The translations under genes and the position numbers were made by a program. Source: Chitinimonas_A lacunae (lineage in GTDB: Bacteria; Pseudomonadota; Gammaproteobacteria; Burkholderiales; Chitinimonadaceae). From it: a stretch of 64,000 bases of DNA. Below, in pieces: positions 8,583 to 17,756 of this stretch. The notes beneath the pieces were generated by a model. It made no database searches. It saw nothing but the letters and a program-made list of their open reading frames with translations, and had not been told where the DNA came from. The DNA lies in assembly GCF_042650885.1 (NCBI RefSeq), contig NZ_JBHSBU010000001.1:1302001-1366000 (forward strand), written 5' to 3'. How positions within the stretch are numbered: position 1 is the stretch's first letter; each line of letters opens with the position of its first letter.

Positions 8583-9260
8583 TCACGGTCGGGAAGACTG
8601 GACGGTCTCCCACCAACCGAGCACCGTCCGCACGGCCTGGTCGATGGTCATTGCTGAGGTGTCGAGCAGTCGGGCGTCGGGCAATTGCACCAGAGGCGCA
8701 ACAGTGCGCGCGCTGTCTCGCGCATCGCGCTGCTGAATGTCCTCCAGAATCTTTTGGATTGTAACGTCTTCCCCTTTTGCAATCAACTGCTTATGGCGCC
8801 GTTCGGCTCTTACCTCGGCAGTTGCGGTCAAAAATACCTTGAGTTGGGCCTGGGGGAAGACCACGGAACCCATATCGCGACCGTCAGCCACCAGGCCCGG
8901 CAGCCGCTGGAAGGCGCGCTGGCGTGCCAGCAGGGCATCGCGTACCGGCGCCAGTGCCGCCACGCGCGAAGCGCCCTCGCCGATTGCCTCGCTGCGGATC
9001 GCTTCGGTAGCCTCTTCGCCATCGAGCAGAATCACCCCTTCGACGAAACTCGCATCAAGCGCCCGCGCCACTTCGGTCAATCCCTCGACATCGTCGAACA
9101 GCACGCCGCGCCGTACTGCCGCCAGGGCAGTCAGGCGGTACAGTGCACCGGAGTCGAGATAGTGGAATTCCAGCGCTGCCGCGACCCGGGCAGCGACGGT
9201 ACCTTTGCCGGATGCCGACGGGCCGTCCAGAGCGATCACCGGAGCAAGAATATCGATCAT
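8583..9260 (-). CDS. cmk: Cytidylate kinase
   Basis: This 225-aa P-loop kinase phosphorylates CMP and dCMP. The ATP site is IALDGPSASGKGTVAARVA at residues 9-27, followed by the CMP-binding insert and GLVADGRDMGSVVFPQA; the lid is EVRAERRHKQL. The start at 9260 puts the P-loop at the usual distance from the N-terminus; the upstream 68 in-frame residues (to 9464) look non-coding. It heads the cmk-rpsA-ihfB unit. Confidence 0.95.
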   Translation of the reverse strand: MIDILAPVIALDGPSASGKGTVAARVAAALEFHYLDSGALYRLTALAAVRRGVLFDDVEGLTEVARALDASFVEGVILLDGEEATEAIRSEAIGEGASRVAALAPVRDALLARQRAFQRLPGLVADGRDMGSVVFPQAQLKVFLTATAEVRAERRHKQLIAKGEDVTIQKILEDIQQRDARDSARTVAPLVQLPDARLLDTSAMTIDQAVRTVLGWWETVQSSRP

Positions 9261-9718
9261 AGGGATTCCAGAAACGAGACGTCCGGCCACGACTGGCCCG
9301 GACAGACGAAACCGCCATTTTCCCGCCTCGCTCGCCAACTGTCGATAGCCCGATAGCACAAAGCAACTGTGGGTACGATAGTTGCCCCACATCACCCCGC
9401 CTTTTGTCGGATTGTACAAACCGCCCGTCGAATAAAACCTTGGCTTTTCATGCTCACCCGCCATGAGCGCTCACGCCAGGGATTTATGTTTATCCACAAC
9501 TTTGGACTCGGCGATAGCTTATATATATGTGTAAATCCCCTTATTCCAGCCGCCTTCAATTCCATATGCATAAAACCTGCCTCGTTTTGCTGGCTTGTTA
9601 TCTGATTAGTAGTTACAAATAAAGCGATTGACTCGATAGCAAACTTGATTAGCATGCTCGGCGACACGAGCCTGTGCCCGAGCGTCAACTGACTTCCCTG
9701 CCCACCAGGAGTAACCCC
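9261..9718. other. Divergent promoter region between cmk and the pel operon
   Basis: These 458 bases separate minus-strand cmk from plus-strand pelX. No gene is supported. The right half (about 9480-9660) is much more AT-rich than the flanking coding DNA and contains a TATATATAT run at 9520-9529 and a TTGACT word near 9636. It must hold promoters for both directions and is where c-di-GMP or other control of pel transcription would act. I could not identify a FleQ-type box. Confidence 0.5.
9479..9539. promoter_or_regulatory. Inverted repeat around an AT-rich promoter-like core upstream of pelX
   Basis: GGGATTTA at 9479-9486 and its exact complement TAAATCCC at 9532-9539 flank 45 bases. The interval contains a TTGGAC word (9502-9507) with TATATG 16 bases downstream. 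The arms could be a regulator site or an RNA stem. The pelX start is 180 bp downstream. Confidence 0.3.
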
Positions 9719-10639
9719 ATGGAATGCATTCTGATTACCGGCGGTGCCGGCTTTATCGGTTCGCACAGTGCCGAGCGTCTCCTGGCCGCCGGGCAGGCGG
9801 TACGGGTGTTCGACGATTTCTCCAGCGGCCGCCGCGCCAATCTGCCCAGTCATCCCCAGTTGGAAATCGTCACAGGTGATATTCGTGACCTTGCCGCGGT
9901 CGAGCGCAGCATGGCCGGTTGCAGCCGGGTGCTCCATCTGGCGGCGCAGGTCTCGGTGCGGGCCTCAGTCGAAGCGCCATGCGACTCGGCTTCGCGCAAT
10001 CTGACCGGTTTTCTCAATGTGCTCGACGCGGCCCGTCGCCTGGGCATCGGCCGCCTGGTCTATGCCTCCTCGGCCGCCGTCTACGGCCAGCCACGCGATC
10101 TGCCGCTCGACGAGCAGTCGCCGGTTCAGCCCGTCTCTCCCTACGGGCTGGAAAAACTGATCAACGACCAGTACGCCGCCCTGTTCGGCTCGCTCTACGG
10201 CCTGTCCTGCCTCGGTCTGCGCTACTTCAACGTCTACGGTCCGCGCCAGGATCCCCATTCCCCCTATGCCGGGGTGCTGTCCAAATTCACCGACCGGCTG
10301 CGCCAGGGCCAGGGCTTGACCGTCTTTGGCGATGGCGAACAGACACGCGACTTTATCTATGTGAAGGATGTCGCCGAGTTCAACCACCGCGCCCTGTTCA
10401 GCGAGCACAGCGGTGTGCTCAATGTCGCCACGGGCCACAGCCGTTCGCTCAATTCGGTGATCACGGTGCTGGGCAGCATTCTTGGCCGTGCGCCCGAAGT
10501 GACGCTGGCACCACGGCCCGAAGGCGATATCGTGCATTCGGCCAGCCGCAACGATGCCCTGACCGCAGCGCTGGGTACCCATGATTTCGTGGCGCTGGAA
10601 CAGGGTCTGCGTCGCCTACTCGAAGCTGGCGCCTCGTGA
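9719..10639 (+). CDS. pelX: UDP-GlcNAc C4-epimerase of the Pel locus (PelX-like, GalE family)
   Basis: This 306-aa extended short-chain dehydrogenase has the NAD motif LITGGAGFIGSHSAERLL at the N-terminus and the catalytic YxxxK in SPYGLEKLIND; the Ser is in VYASSAAVYG. GalE/WbpP-like enzymes of this size invert C4 of UDP-hexoses. In other Pel loci PelX makes UDP-GalNAc from UDP-GlcNAc, and Pel is rich in GalNAc. The ATG follows AGGAG. Its TGA overlaps the GTG of pelA, so it is the translationally coupled first gene of the pel operon. Epimerase activity is inferred from family and context. Confidence 0.85.
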   Translation: MECILITGGAGFIGSHSAERLLAAGQAVRVFDDFSSGRRANLPSHPQLEIVTGDIRDLAAVERSMAGCSRVLHLAAQVSVRASVEAPCDSASRNLTGFLNVLDAARRLGIGRLVYASSAAVYGQPRDLPLDEQSPVQPVSPYGLEKLINDQYAALFGSLYGLSCLGLRYFNVYGPRQDPHSPYAGVLSKFTDRLRQGQGLTVFGDGEQTRDFIYVKDVAEFNHRALFSEHSGVLNVATGHSRSLNSVITVLGSILGRAPEVTLAPRPEGDIVHSASRNDALTAALGTHDFVALEQGLRRLLEAGAS

Positions 10640-13395
10640 AGCAGTTATGGCGTCTGCTGGTGCTATGGGCGCTGTGCTGCGCGATGGTGGGTTGGGCCGC
10701 CGACCAGCCGGCCCTGGCTTTCTTCTATGGTGCCGATCCGCCGCTCGACGAGCTGCGAGCCTTCGACCGGGTGGTGCTCGAGCCGGGACAGCTGGCCAAG
10801 GCGCCGCCCGCCCGGCCTGAAACGCGCTGGTATGCCTATCTGAGCGTGGGTGAGATCAGCCCCGATCGCCCCTATTTCTCCACGGTGCCCAAGGCATGGC
10901 TCAAAGGCGAGAACCGGGCCTGGAACAGCCGGGTGATCGACCAGACCGCCGCCGACTGGCCGGCATTTCTGGTCGAGCGCATCGTCACGCCGCTGTGGGA
11001 ACGCGGTTGGCGGGCTTTTTTCCTCGACACCCTGGACAGCTATCACCTGATCGCGCCCGACCCTGCCAGCCGTGCCGCACAGGAAGCCGGGCTCAAGCGT
11101 GCCCTGCGGGCGATCAAGTCGCGCTATCCCGAAGCAAGGCTGCTGTTCAACCGCGGGTTTGAAATCCTGCCGGATCTCCATCCCATCGCGGATGGGGTGG
11201 TCGCCGAGTCGCTCTATGCCGGCTGGGATGCCAGCACCCGCCGCTATCGCGAGGTTCCGGAAGCCGACCGGCGCTGGCTGCTTGAGCAGCTGGGCCGTGC
11301 CGCACGCGACTGGAAGCTCCCGGTCGCCGCCATCGACTATCTGCCGCCTGGCCGCCGGGCCGAGGCACGCAGCGTGGCGGCCAGGATCATGGCCCATGGC
11401 ATCACCCCGTGGGTCGCCAACCCCGAACTCGATTATCTGGGCGTCGGCACCATCGAGGTATTGCCGCGCAAGGTGGCCGTGCTGTACGACAGCCAGCAGT
11501 TCAACGATCTGACCTATGCCGATCCGCAGCGCTATCTGGCCACGCCGCTCAACTACCTCGGACTCGTGCCGCAGTATTTCGACACCCGTAAACCGCTTCC
11601 CGGCTTTGTGCTGGCCGGGCGCTACGCTGGAGTGGTGAGCTGGCTCAACAGCGACAGCGCCGGCGACACGGCCCAGCTCAAGCGCTGGTTCGACCGCCAG
11701 CTTGGCGACGGCGTACCGCTGGCCTTCCTGTCGCGCTTTGGCATCTCCGACGACAGTTGGCTGGCCGGGTGGGGCCTGCATTTCGGCAATGAGGAAACCG
11801 ACCCGAAAAAACCGGTCGAAGTGGTCCATAGCGAGCCCGGGGTAAGTTTCGAGGTCAAGCCCTATCCTGAGCGCGATGCTTTCCGGCCCTTGCGGCTCGA
11901 ACGCGGCAAGCCCTGGCTGACCCTGCAAAACGGCGCCCTGCGCGCCGATGCCGTCGCCATCACGCCCTGGGGCGGCTATGCGCTTGAGCCGTTTACCGTG
12001 ATCACCATGCCGGGCAGCAATGGCAGCGACACCTTCTGGGTGCTCGAACCGCTGCGTTTTCTGCGCGAAGCGCTGCAACTGCCCGAGATGCCGATTGCCG
12101 ATACCACCACCGAAAACGGTCGCCGGCTCTGGCTTACCCATATCGACGGCGATGGCTTTCCGAGCCGGGCCGAGCTGCCCGGCACGCCCTTGGCGGGTGA
12201 GGTGATGTTGCGCGACTTCCTGGCCGTCTATCAGGTACCCACCACCGTTTCGGTGATCGAGGCCGAAGTCGCGCCGCACGGTCTGTTTCCGGCGCTGGCG
12301 CCGCAACTTGAATCGATTGCCAAGCGCATCTTCGCCCTGCCCCATATCGAGATCGCCAGCCATTCCTATTCCCACCCGTTCAAATGGCAGGCTTTCGAAC
12401 AGGCGGGAGAAGTCGAGGAAGGGGTCAGTCTGGCGGTCAAGGGCTATGTATTCAGCGCCGAGCGCGAGATCGGCGGCTCGCTCGACTATATCGACCGCCG
12501 GCTGGCACCAGCCGGCAAGCGGGCCCAGGTATTCCTGTGGACCGGCAACTGCAATCCCTCGACCGAAGTGGTGGCTTCGGCCTATGCCCATGGGGTGCGC
12601 AATATGAACGGCGGTGAGACCACCATTACCCGCACCCGCCCGAGCTGGACCCGGATTGCCCCGCTTGGCCTCGATAAAGGCCAGGGTTTTCAGGTGTTTG
12701 CGCCGATGCAGAACGAGAACATCTACACCAATCTGTGGAGCGGGCCGTACTGGGGCTTTCGCCGGGTGATCGAGACTTTCGAGATGACCGAACTGCCACG
12801 GCGCTGGAAACCGATCAACATCTACTACCACACCTATTCGGCAAGCAAACCAGCTGCCATTGAGGCGCTACATCAGGTCTACCGTTGGGCTCAAAAGCAG
12901 CAAACTCTGCCATTATTTGCTTCGGCCTATATCGACAAGGTGCTCGATTTCAACCGGCTGGTCATCGCCCGCCACGGTGAGGGCTGGCGCATCCGGGGCG
13001 ATGGTGCCTTACGGACTTTCCGGCTACCCGAGACGCTGCCCGCGCCTGACTTCTCTCGCAGCCAGGGCCTGGCCGGCTGGCGGGTACAGACGCAGGGGCG
13101 CTATCTGCATCTGAGCGACGGCCGCCATGCCGAGCTGCTGCCGGCCGCGCAGGCACGTCCGCCCTATCTGCACGATGCCAATGGCCGGCTGACCCGCTGG
13201 GAGCGCGAGGAAGGTGTCGTGCGGCTCGGCCTTGATGCCGCCGTGGCACTCGAATTCGCCCTGGTCCAGCCACCGGGCTGCCGGCTCGAACTGAACGGCC
13301 GGCCGCTGCGGCCGGTTGCAGTCGAGCAGGCCATCCATCGTTACCGACTCGCCGACCATGCCGCCGAGCGACTCGAACTCCGCTGCCCGTCTTGA
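10636..13395 (+). CDS. pelA: Pel polysaccharide deacetylase/glycoside hydrolase PelA
   Basis: This 919-aa periplasmic protein has a signal peptide (KQLWRLLVLWALCCAMVGWA). An N-terminal TIM-barrel hydrolase-like domain (to about 300) includes FFLDTLDSYHL. A middle domain is followed by a polysaccharide deacetylase domain with the Asp motif HIDGDGF (H502-D504-D506) and the metal ligands HSYSHP (H576, H580). The C-terminus is a beta-rich carbohydrate-binding-like region. In Pseudomonas, PelA partly deacetylates Pel and can cleave it, and its activity is needed for export. It begins with GTG inside the pelX stop (GTGA). Length is close to the P. aeruginosa protein (948 aa). Confidence 0.93.
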   Translation: MKQLWRLLVLWALCCAMVGWAADQPALAFFYGADPPLDELRAFDRVVLEPGQLAKAPPARPETRWYAYLSVGEISPDRPYFSTVPKAWLKGENRAWNSRVIDQTAADWPAFLVERIVTPLWERGWRAFFLDTLDSYHLIAPDPASRAAQEAGLKRALRAIKSRYPEARLLFNRGFEILPDLHPIADGVVAESLYAGWDASTRRYREVPEADRRWLLEQLGRAARDWKLPVAAIDYLPPGRRAEARSVAARIMAHGITPWVANPELDYLGVGTIEVLPRKVAVLYDSQQFNDLTYADPQRYLATPLNYLGLVPQYFDTRKPLPGFVLAGRYAGVVSWLNSDSAGDTAQLKRWFDRQLGDGVPLAFLSRFGISDDSWLAGWGLHFGNEETDPKKPVEVVHSEPGVSFEVKPYPERDAFRPLRLERGKPWLTLQNGALRADAVAITPWGGYALEPFTVITMPGSNGSDTFWVLEPLRFLREALQLPEMPIADTTTENGRRLWLTHIDGDGFPSRAELPGTPLAGEVMLRDFLAVYQVPTTVSVIEAEVAPHGLFPALAPQLESIAKRIFALPHIEIASHSYSHPFKWQAFEQAGEVEEGVSLAVKGYVFSAEREIGGSLDYIDRRLAPAGKRAQVFLWTGNCNPSTEVVASAYAHGVRNMNGGETTITRTRPSWTRIAPLGLDKGQGFQVFAPMQNENIYTNLWSGPYWGFRRVIETFEMTELPRRWKPINIYYHTYSASKPAAIEALHQVYRWAQKQQTLPLFASAYIDKVLDFNRLVIARHGEGWRIRGDGALRTFRLPETLPAPDFSRSQGLAGWRVQTQGRYLHLSDGRHAELLPAAQARPPYLHDANGRLTRWEREEGVVRLGLDAAVALEFALVQPPGCRLELNGRPLRPVAVEQAIHRYRLADHAAERLELRCPS

Positions 13396-16300
13396 TCTGG
13401 CCCGTGGCACCGCGCCGGTGCCGCGTGACCGCCTGTTCCCGCCCACCACCGTCCTGGCACTGGCGGCGGCGGTGGCGGGCGCCCTGGCACTGATCTTTCC
13501 GCGTTCACAGGAACTCTCGGCCATCGCCGCCCAGGCCCGCACCAATGAATTGTCACTGCAATACCTGCGCAATCTGGTACGGGCCAGCCCGACCGACAGC
13601 GAACTGCAATGGTTGCTGGCCGAACAGGAATTGTCGCTCGGCCATTATCACGTCGCCCGCGGCATCGTCGGCGCGGCCCGCGAGCATGCCGACCGGACCG
13701 AGCATCGGCGCGCCGACCTGCTGTTATTGCGTGCCGCCATCGCCGAGCGCGACCGGACCGACCCGGGGCGCCGTACCGTGGCACGCGATCAGGCACTGCG
13801 GCAGGAAATCCGCCAACTGCTCGACCGCCTGCTGGCCCCGGGCGAATGGTCATATGAGTCGCTGGACCTGCTGCTGCGTGAAATCCTGCGCGATCCGGCC
13901 GGTGAATCGCTGCTGGACCAGCTCTATCAACGACTCGAACGCGACCGCCGTGCCAGTGCCGAGGACTGCGAACGGGTCGGCCAACGACTGCTCGCCGTCG
14001 GACAGCCACGCCAGGCTGCCCGTTTCCTGCTGCTGGCCGAACAGCGTGCCGCCAGTCCGGCGGAGCGACGCCGGCTGCTGCTGGCAGGTCTACAGGCCCT
14101 CCAGGCTGCCAACGCCTACTCCGAACTCGCACAGGTCCTGGCACAGCCGCTTGAGCGTTTTGGCGACGATCAGGCGCTGTGGCAGCAACTGACCCGGATG
14201 GCGCTGGCCGTCGGCCGACCCGATCTGGCCGAGCGCTTTATCAAACGGGCGCTGCGCATGGCCCTGCTGCGGCGCTATCAGGCCGAACGGCTCCAGTTTG
14301 CCGCACTGGGCGGCCCGGTCAGCGGCGGGCAGTTGGTCAAGGTCGCCACCGGCGAGCCCGCCGCCACGTTCGACGATGCGCTCTATCTGCTGGGCTATCA
14401 GGTCTTCCTGGCCAACCGTAACCTCGACGACGCCTATCTGCTGGCCCGGGCGGCAGTCCAGGCCAGACCCGACGACCGGGCCTGGCGCACCCGGCTCGCT
14501 CAGGTGACGCGCTGGCTGAACCGTCCGGACGAGAGCCTCCGCCACTGGCTTGATGCGGCCCGGCTGGGCGAACCGACTGCGTGGGAAGAAATCCGCGTGC
14601 TCAGCGTCCAGACGCTGGACCCGGTCCTCAAACGCGAAGCGCTCGAAACCTTGCTGCGCAGCGGCCACGCCAGCGGCGAAGCGCTCGATCAACTGGTGGC
14701 GGCTTATGACGCCAATGGCCAGCCGGAACAGGCGATCCAGTTGCTGCGCCAACAATATGGGAAACAAAGAGAAAAAAAACTGCTAGATCGACTGGCTCAG
14801 TATCAACGCTGGATAGGCGATATATCTGGCGCCGAAGAAACCTATCGTTTGGAATGGAAAGATTTCGGACTAGACCCAGTTCTAGCCCAGAAACTGGCCC
14901 AGGTGCTGTTGCAGACGCGGCGACCCGAAGCGGCCTTCGAGGTGCTCGACAGTCTGGCACGCGACACCGGGCAGACCCCGCCGCCACCGTTCTGGAAGTT
15001 CTATGGCGAACTGGCCCTGATGCTGCAACGGCCCGAAGCAGCCCGGCACGGTTATCGACAGGCCCTGGCAGTCGAGGAGCCGGCATTGGCCGATCTGCTG
15101 GCCTATTACAGCCTCAGCCGGGAAAGCGACCCGACCGAAGCGCGCCGCGCCGCCTGGCTGGGCTGGCAGCGCCATCGCCATCCGGTTCTGCTGCTGGGCT
15201 GGCTCGAACTGGGACAGGCCGCGGGCGACTGGAGCGAGCTGGAACGGTTCTTCGCCAGCCAGACCACCGAGGCCCAGACATTGATGGCACAGCAGCCGCG
15301 CTACTGGCTGATCCGCGCCCAGACTGCCCTGCAAGGCGGACGACTACGGCAGGCGCGCGACGACTACCGCACGGCGCTGCGGCTTGACCCGGGCAATAAC
15401 GGCTTACGGGCCGGCTATCTGTGGATGATGGTCGATAGCCGCAATCTGAGCGAACTGAACCAATTGGTCGAAAACTGGCGCGAGGCGGCCCGACACGACC
15501 GCCAGCTCGGCCAGGCCATGGGGGCAGCGCTGCTGGCGCTGGGCCGGCCGATGGAAGCGCGCGATTACTACCGCGCCGAACTGCGCCGGATGCGTGCTGC
15601 CCGCCAGGAGCCAGACCGGCTCTGGCTCACCACCTATGCAGAAATCCTGACCCAGGCCAATCAGCCCGAGTCGGCCAAGCGGGTGCGTCAGGCGCTATGG
15701 CAGCAATTGCGTCAGGCGGCGCGAGACAATCCGCAGCGTTTCCTGCGCACCCCGGATGAACTCGAACGGTTGGCCCAGCTGGCGCTCAGCGAGAGCGCAG
15801 GTGATGCCCAAAGCGCCATCTTCCGCACCCTGCTGCGCGAGCGCAGTCAGGACGAGAATGAAGCCGTGGCGCGGGCCGAATTGCTGCTCAACTGGCAGCT
15901 GGTCCAGGAAAAGTTCGACCCGGCCCATTACGCCATGTGGCTGCGCCAGGCGCGCGGGCTGAGCACGCCGGCTTATCTGTCGATGCTGACGGCGCTCAAC
16001 CGCGACGATACCGAGCAGATCGGCCAGTTGCTGCTGCGCCAGCAGGACGCCGTCTCGGTCTATGACCGGGTCTATGCCGCCCGCGCGCTTGGCCGGCTGG
16101 GGGAGGAGCGGGCCTGGGTGGCCGCGGCGCTGACCGCGCGGCCCGATGATGAGATCCTTCAGCAGCAGTTCCAGGAAGCCTTCTGGCGCCGTACCGGCCG
16201 CCTTGCGCTGGCGGCCGAATCGAACCGGCGCGGGCCACTGGAAAGCGGCAGCCATCGGATTGAACTGCTGTTTCCGTATAGTGCCCATGGCCGGCTTGAA

Positions 16301-17179
16301 CTGGCCGTCCGCGACGAGCGCCAGCGCAACCGCGACCCCTTGGCGCTGGGCGCCGTCCCCGTGCGCGATCGTCGCTACGCGCTGGCTTTCGGCCATGGCG
16401 GCGCCAGCTATCAATGGCGGCTCGAAGCCGAACGGCGCGAAGCGCGCGAGCGCTTTGGCAGCCTGCTGCTCGAAGCCAACTGGCAGGCCCAGCGCGATCT
16501 GGGATTACGGCTGGCCCTGGGCCAGCGGCGGCCGGCCGATGACTCGGTCGCGCTACGGGTGGCCGGCCGACGCGACCATGGTTCGCTGGGTCTCGATCTG
16601 CGGCTGGGTCGGCGCGAATATCTGCGCGTCGATTATCAGGACAGCCGCTTTGAAACCCAGTCGGGCCGGCCACTTGGCCGCGGCCGCCAATTGACCTGGG
16701 AAGCGGGCTACCGGCTGCGGCTCGACCCGCCCGATCTGGGTATCCGGCTGAGCGGGAGCGATGCGCGCTACCGTCATGACGGCGAGGTGCCGCCCGGTTA
16801 TCTTGATCTGATCCCGCGCCGGCCGGAGCCGCAGCAGGAGCCCGAACCAGAAGGCCGGCCTTTCCTGCCTTTCTTCCTGCCGCAGTCGGGTCGGCAATAC
16901 CAGTTGTCCGTCGGTTTCAACGAAACCGAAAGCACTGGCTACCGCCGCGCCCTGACGGCCTTCGGCAGCGCCGGGCTGGTCTACCACGAGCGCAGCGGCG
17001 CCGGCTACGAGGCGCGCCTGGGCATAAGCGGCAGCCTGTTCGGCGCCATGCCCAATGGGGTGGACCGGCTGTCCTTCTACCTGTTGCAATCGCGCGGCGC
17101 CCGGGCCGGCAGCCGCGACCTTACCCGCCAGATCGGCTTGCAATGGCAATATTGGTTCGACAAACCCGCCCTGCGCTGA
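13358..17179 (+). CDS. pelB: Pel export porin/TPR scaffold PelB
   Basis: This 1273-aa protein has one N-terminal membrane helix (TTVLALAAAVAGALALIF), a long periplasmic superhelix of TPR units (about 90-950) and a C-terminal beta-barrel of about 300 residues with alternating aromatic/charged strands ending QWQYWFDKPALR. PelB is the outer-membrane pore for Pel; its TPR part binds PelA. The ATG at 13358 overlaps the end of pelA by 38 bp, and a still earlier in-frame start is at 13316. Bases about 14755-14890 are unusually AT-rich with an A8 run and rare codons (AGA, CTA, ATA), unlike the rest of the gene. Confidence 0.92.
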   Translation: MPPSDSNSAARLDLARGTAPVPRDRLFPPTTVLALAAAVAGALALIFPRSQELSAIAAQARTNELSLQYLRNLVRASPTDSELQWLLAEQELSLGHYHVARGIVGAAREHADRTEHRRADLLLLRAAIAERDRTDPGRRTVARDQALRQEIRQLLDRLLAPGEWSYESLDLLLREILRDPAGESLLDQLYQRLERDRRASAEDCERVGQRLLAVGQPRQAARFLLLAEQRAASPAERRRLLLAGLQALQAANAYSELAQVLAQPLERFGDDQALWQQLTRMALAVGRPDLAERFIKRALRMALLRRYQAERLQFAALGGPVSGGQLVKVATGEPAATFDDALYLLGYQVFLANRNLDDAYLLARAAVQARPDDRAWRTRLAQVTRWLNRPDESLRHWLDAARLGEPTAWEEIRVLSVQTLDPVLKREALETLLRSGHASGEALDQLVAAYDANGQPEQAIQLLRQQYGKQREKKLLDRLAQYQRWIGDISGAEETYRLEWKDFGLDPVLAQKLAQVLLQTRRPEAAFEVLDSLARDTGQTPPPPFWKFYGELALMLQRPEAARHGYRQALAVEEPALADLLAYYSLSRESDPTEARRAAWLGWQRHRHPVLLLGWLELGQAAGDWSELERFFASQTTEAQTLMAQQPRYWLIRAQTALQGGRLRQARDDYRTALRLDPGNNGLRAGYLWMMVDSRNLSELNQLVENWREAARHDRQLGQAMGAALLALGRPMEARDYYRAELRRMRAARQEPDRLWLTTYAEILTQANQPESAKRVRQALWQQLRQAARDNPQRFLRTPDELERLAQLALSESAGDAQSAIFRTLLRERSQDENEAVARAELLLNWQLVQEKFDPAHYAMWLRQARGLSTPAYLSMLTALNRDDTEQIGQLLLRQQDAVSVYDRVYAARALGRLGEERAWVAAALTARPDDEILQQQFQEAFWRRTGRLALAAESNRRGPLESGSHRIELLFPYSAHGRLELAVRDERQRNRDPLALGAVPVRDRRYALAFGHGGASYQWRLEAERREARERFGSLLLEANWQAQRDLGLRLALGQRRPADDSVALRVAGRRDHGSLGLDLRLGRREYLRVDYQDSRFETQSGRPLGRGRQLTWEAGYRLRLDPPDLGIRLSGSDARYRHDGEVPPGYLDLIPRRPEPQQEPEPEGRPFLPFFLPQSGRQYQLSVGFNETESTGYRRALTAFGSAGLVYHERSGAGYEARLGISGSLFGAMPNGVDRLSFYLLQSRGARAGSRDLTRQIGLQWQYWFDKPALR

Positions 17180-17213
17180 ACTGCCTGGCGCTTATTCCAA
17201 CAAGGATTCGACC

Positions 17214-17756
17214 GTGAACGCCCTGCCCTCCCTTCCGCCCCGTCTTGCCGCCGGCCTCGCCGCACTGTGGCTGGCCGGCTGCGCCACCCTGCAGGCCAGC
17301 CAGCCGCCGAGCTACCAGACCGATGCCCAGTGGGCGCTGCTGCCTATCGTCAACAATACCGAGACCCCGCAAGCGGGACTGCGGGCCGAATCGATCACCT
17401 ATGCGCTGCTCCAGGCCCAAGGCCTGGCCGGCCTGCGCCGCTATCCGGCCGATCTCAATCCGGAGACCCTGTTCGAGCCGGCCGAGCGCAAGGTGCTCGC
17501 CAATGCGCTCGATTGGGCCAAGCGCGAAGGCGTGCGCTATGCCGTCACGGGCGCCGTCGATGAATGGCGCTACAAGGTGGGCATGGATGGCGAGCCGGCT
17601 GTCGGGGTCAGCCTCAGCGTGATCGAGGTCGAGACCGGCCGCACGGTCTGGAGCGGCGTCGGCGGTAAAACCGGCTGGAGCCGCGAATCGCTCGCTGGCG
17701 TTGGTCAGAAACTGATCGGGTCGCTGCTCGAGAAAGCCAAGCTGCCGCAACGATGA
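17214..17756 (+). CDS. pelC: Pel outer-membrane lipoprotein PelC
   Basis: This 180-aa lipoprotein has the lipobox ALWLAGC near residue 23. The GTG at 17214 follows AAGGA. The mature part matches the PelC layout: QWALLPIVNNTETPQAG, a helical middle, and a C-terminal strand region with VIEVETGRTVWSGVGGK. PelC forms a dodecameric ring at the periplasmic face of the outer membrane and guides Pel to PelB. Its stop overlaps the ATG of pelD. Confidence 0.9.
   Translation: MNALPSLPPRLAAGLAALWLAGCATLQASQPPSYQTDAQWALLPIVNNTETPQAGLRAESITYALLQAQGLAGLRRYPADLNPETLFEPAERKVLANALDWAKREGVRYAVTGAVDEWRYKVGMDGEPAVGVSLSVIEVETGRTVWSGVGGKTGWSRESLAGVGQKLIGSLLEKAKLPQR

Noticed and set aside
10663..12831. 722-aa minus-strand reading frame opposite pelA
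   Set aside because: Shadow of pelA in high-GC DNA; no recognisable domain.
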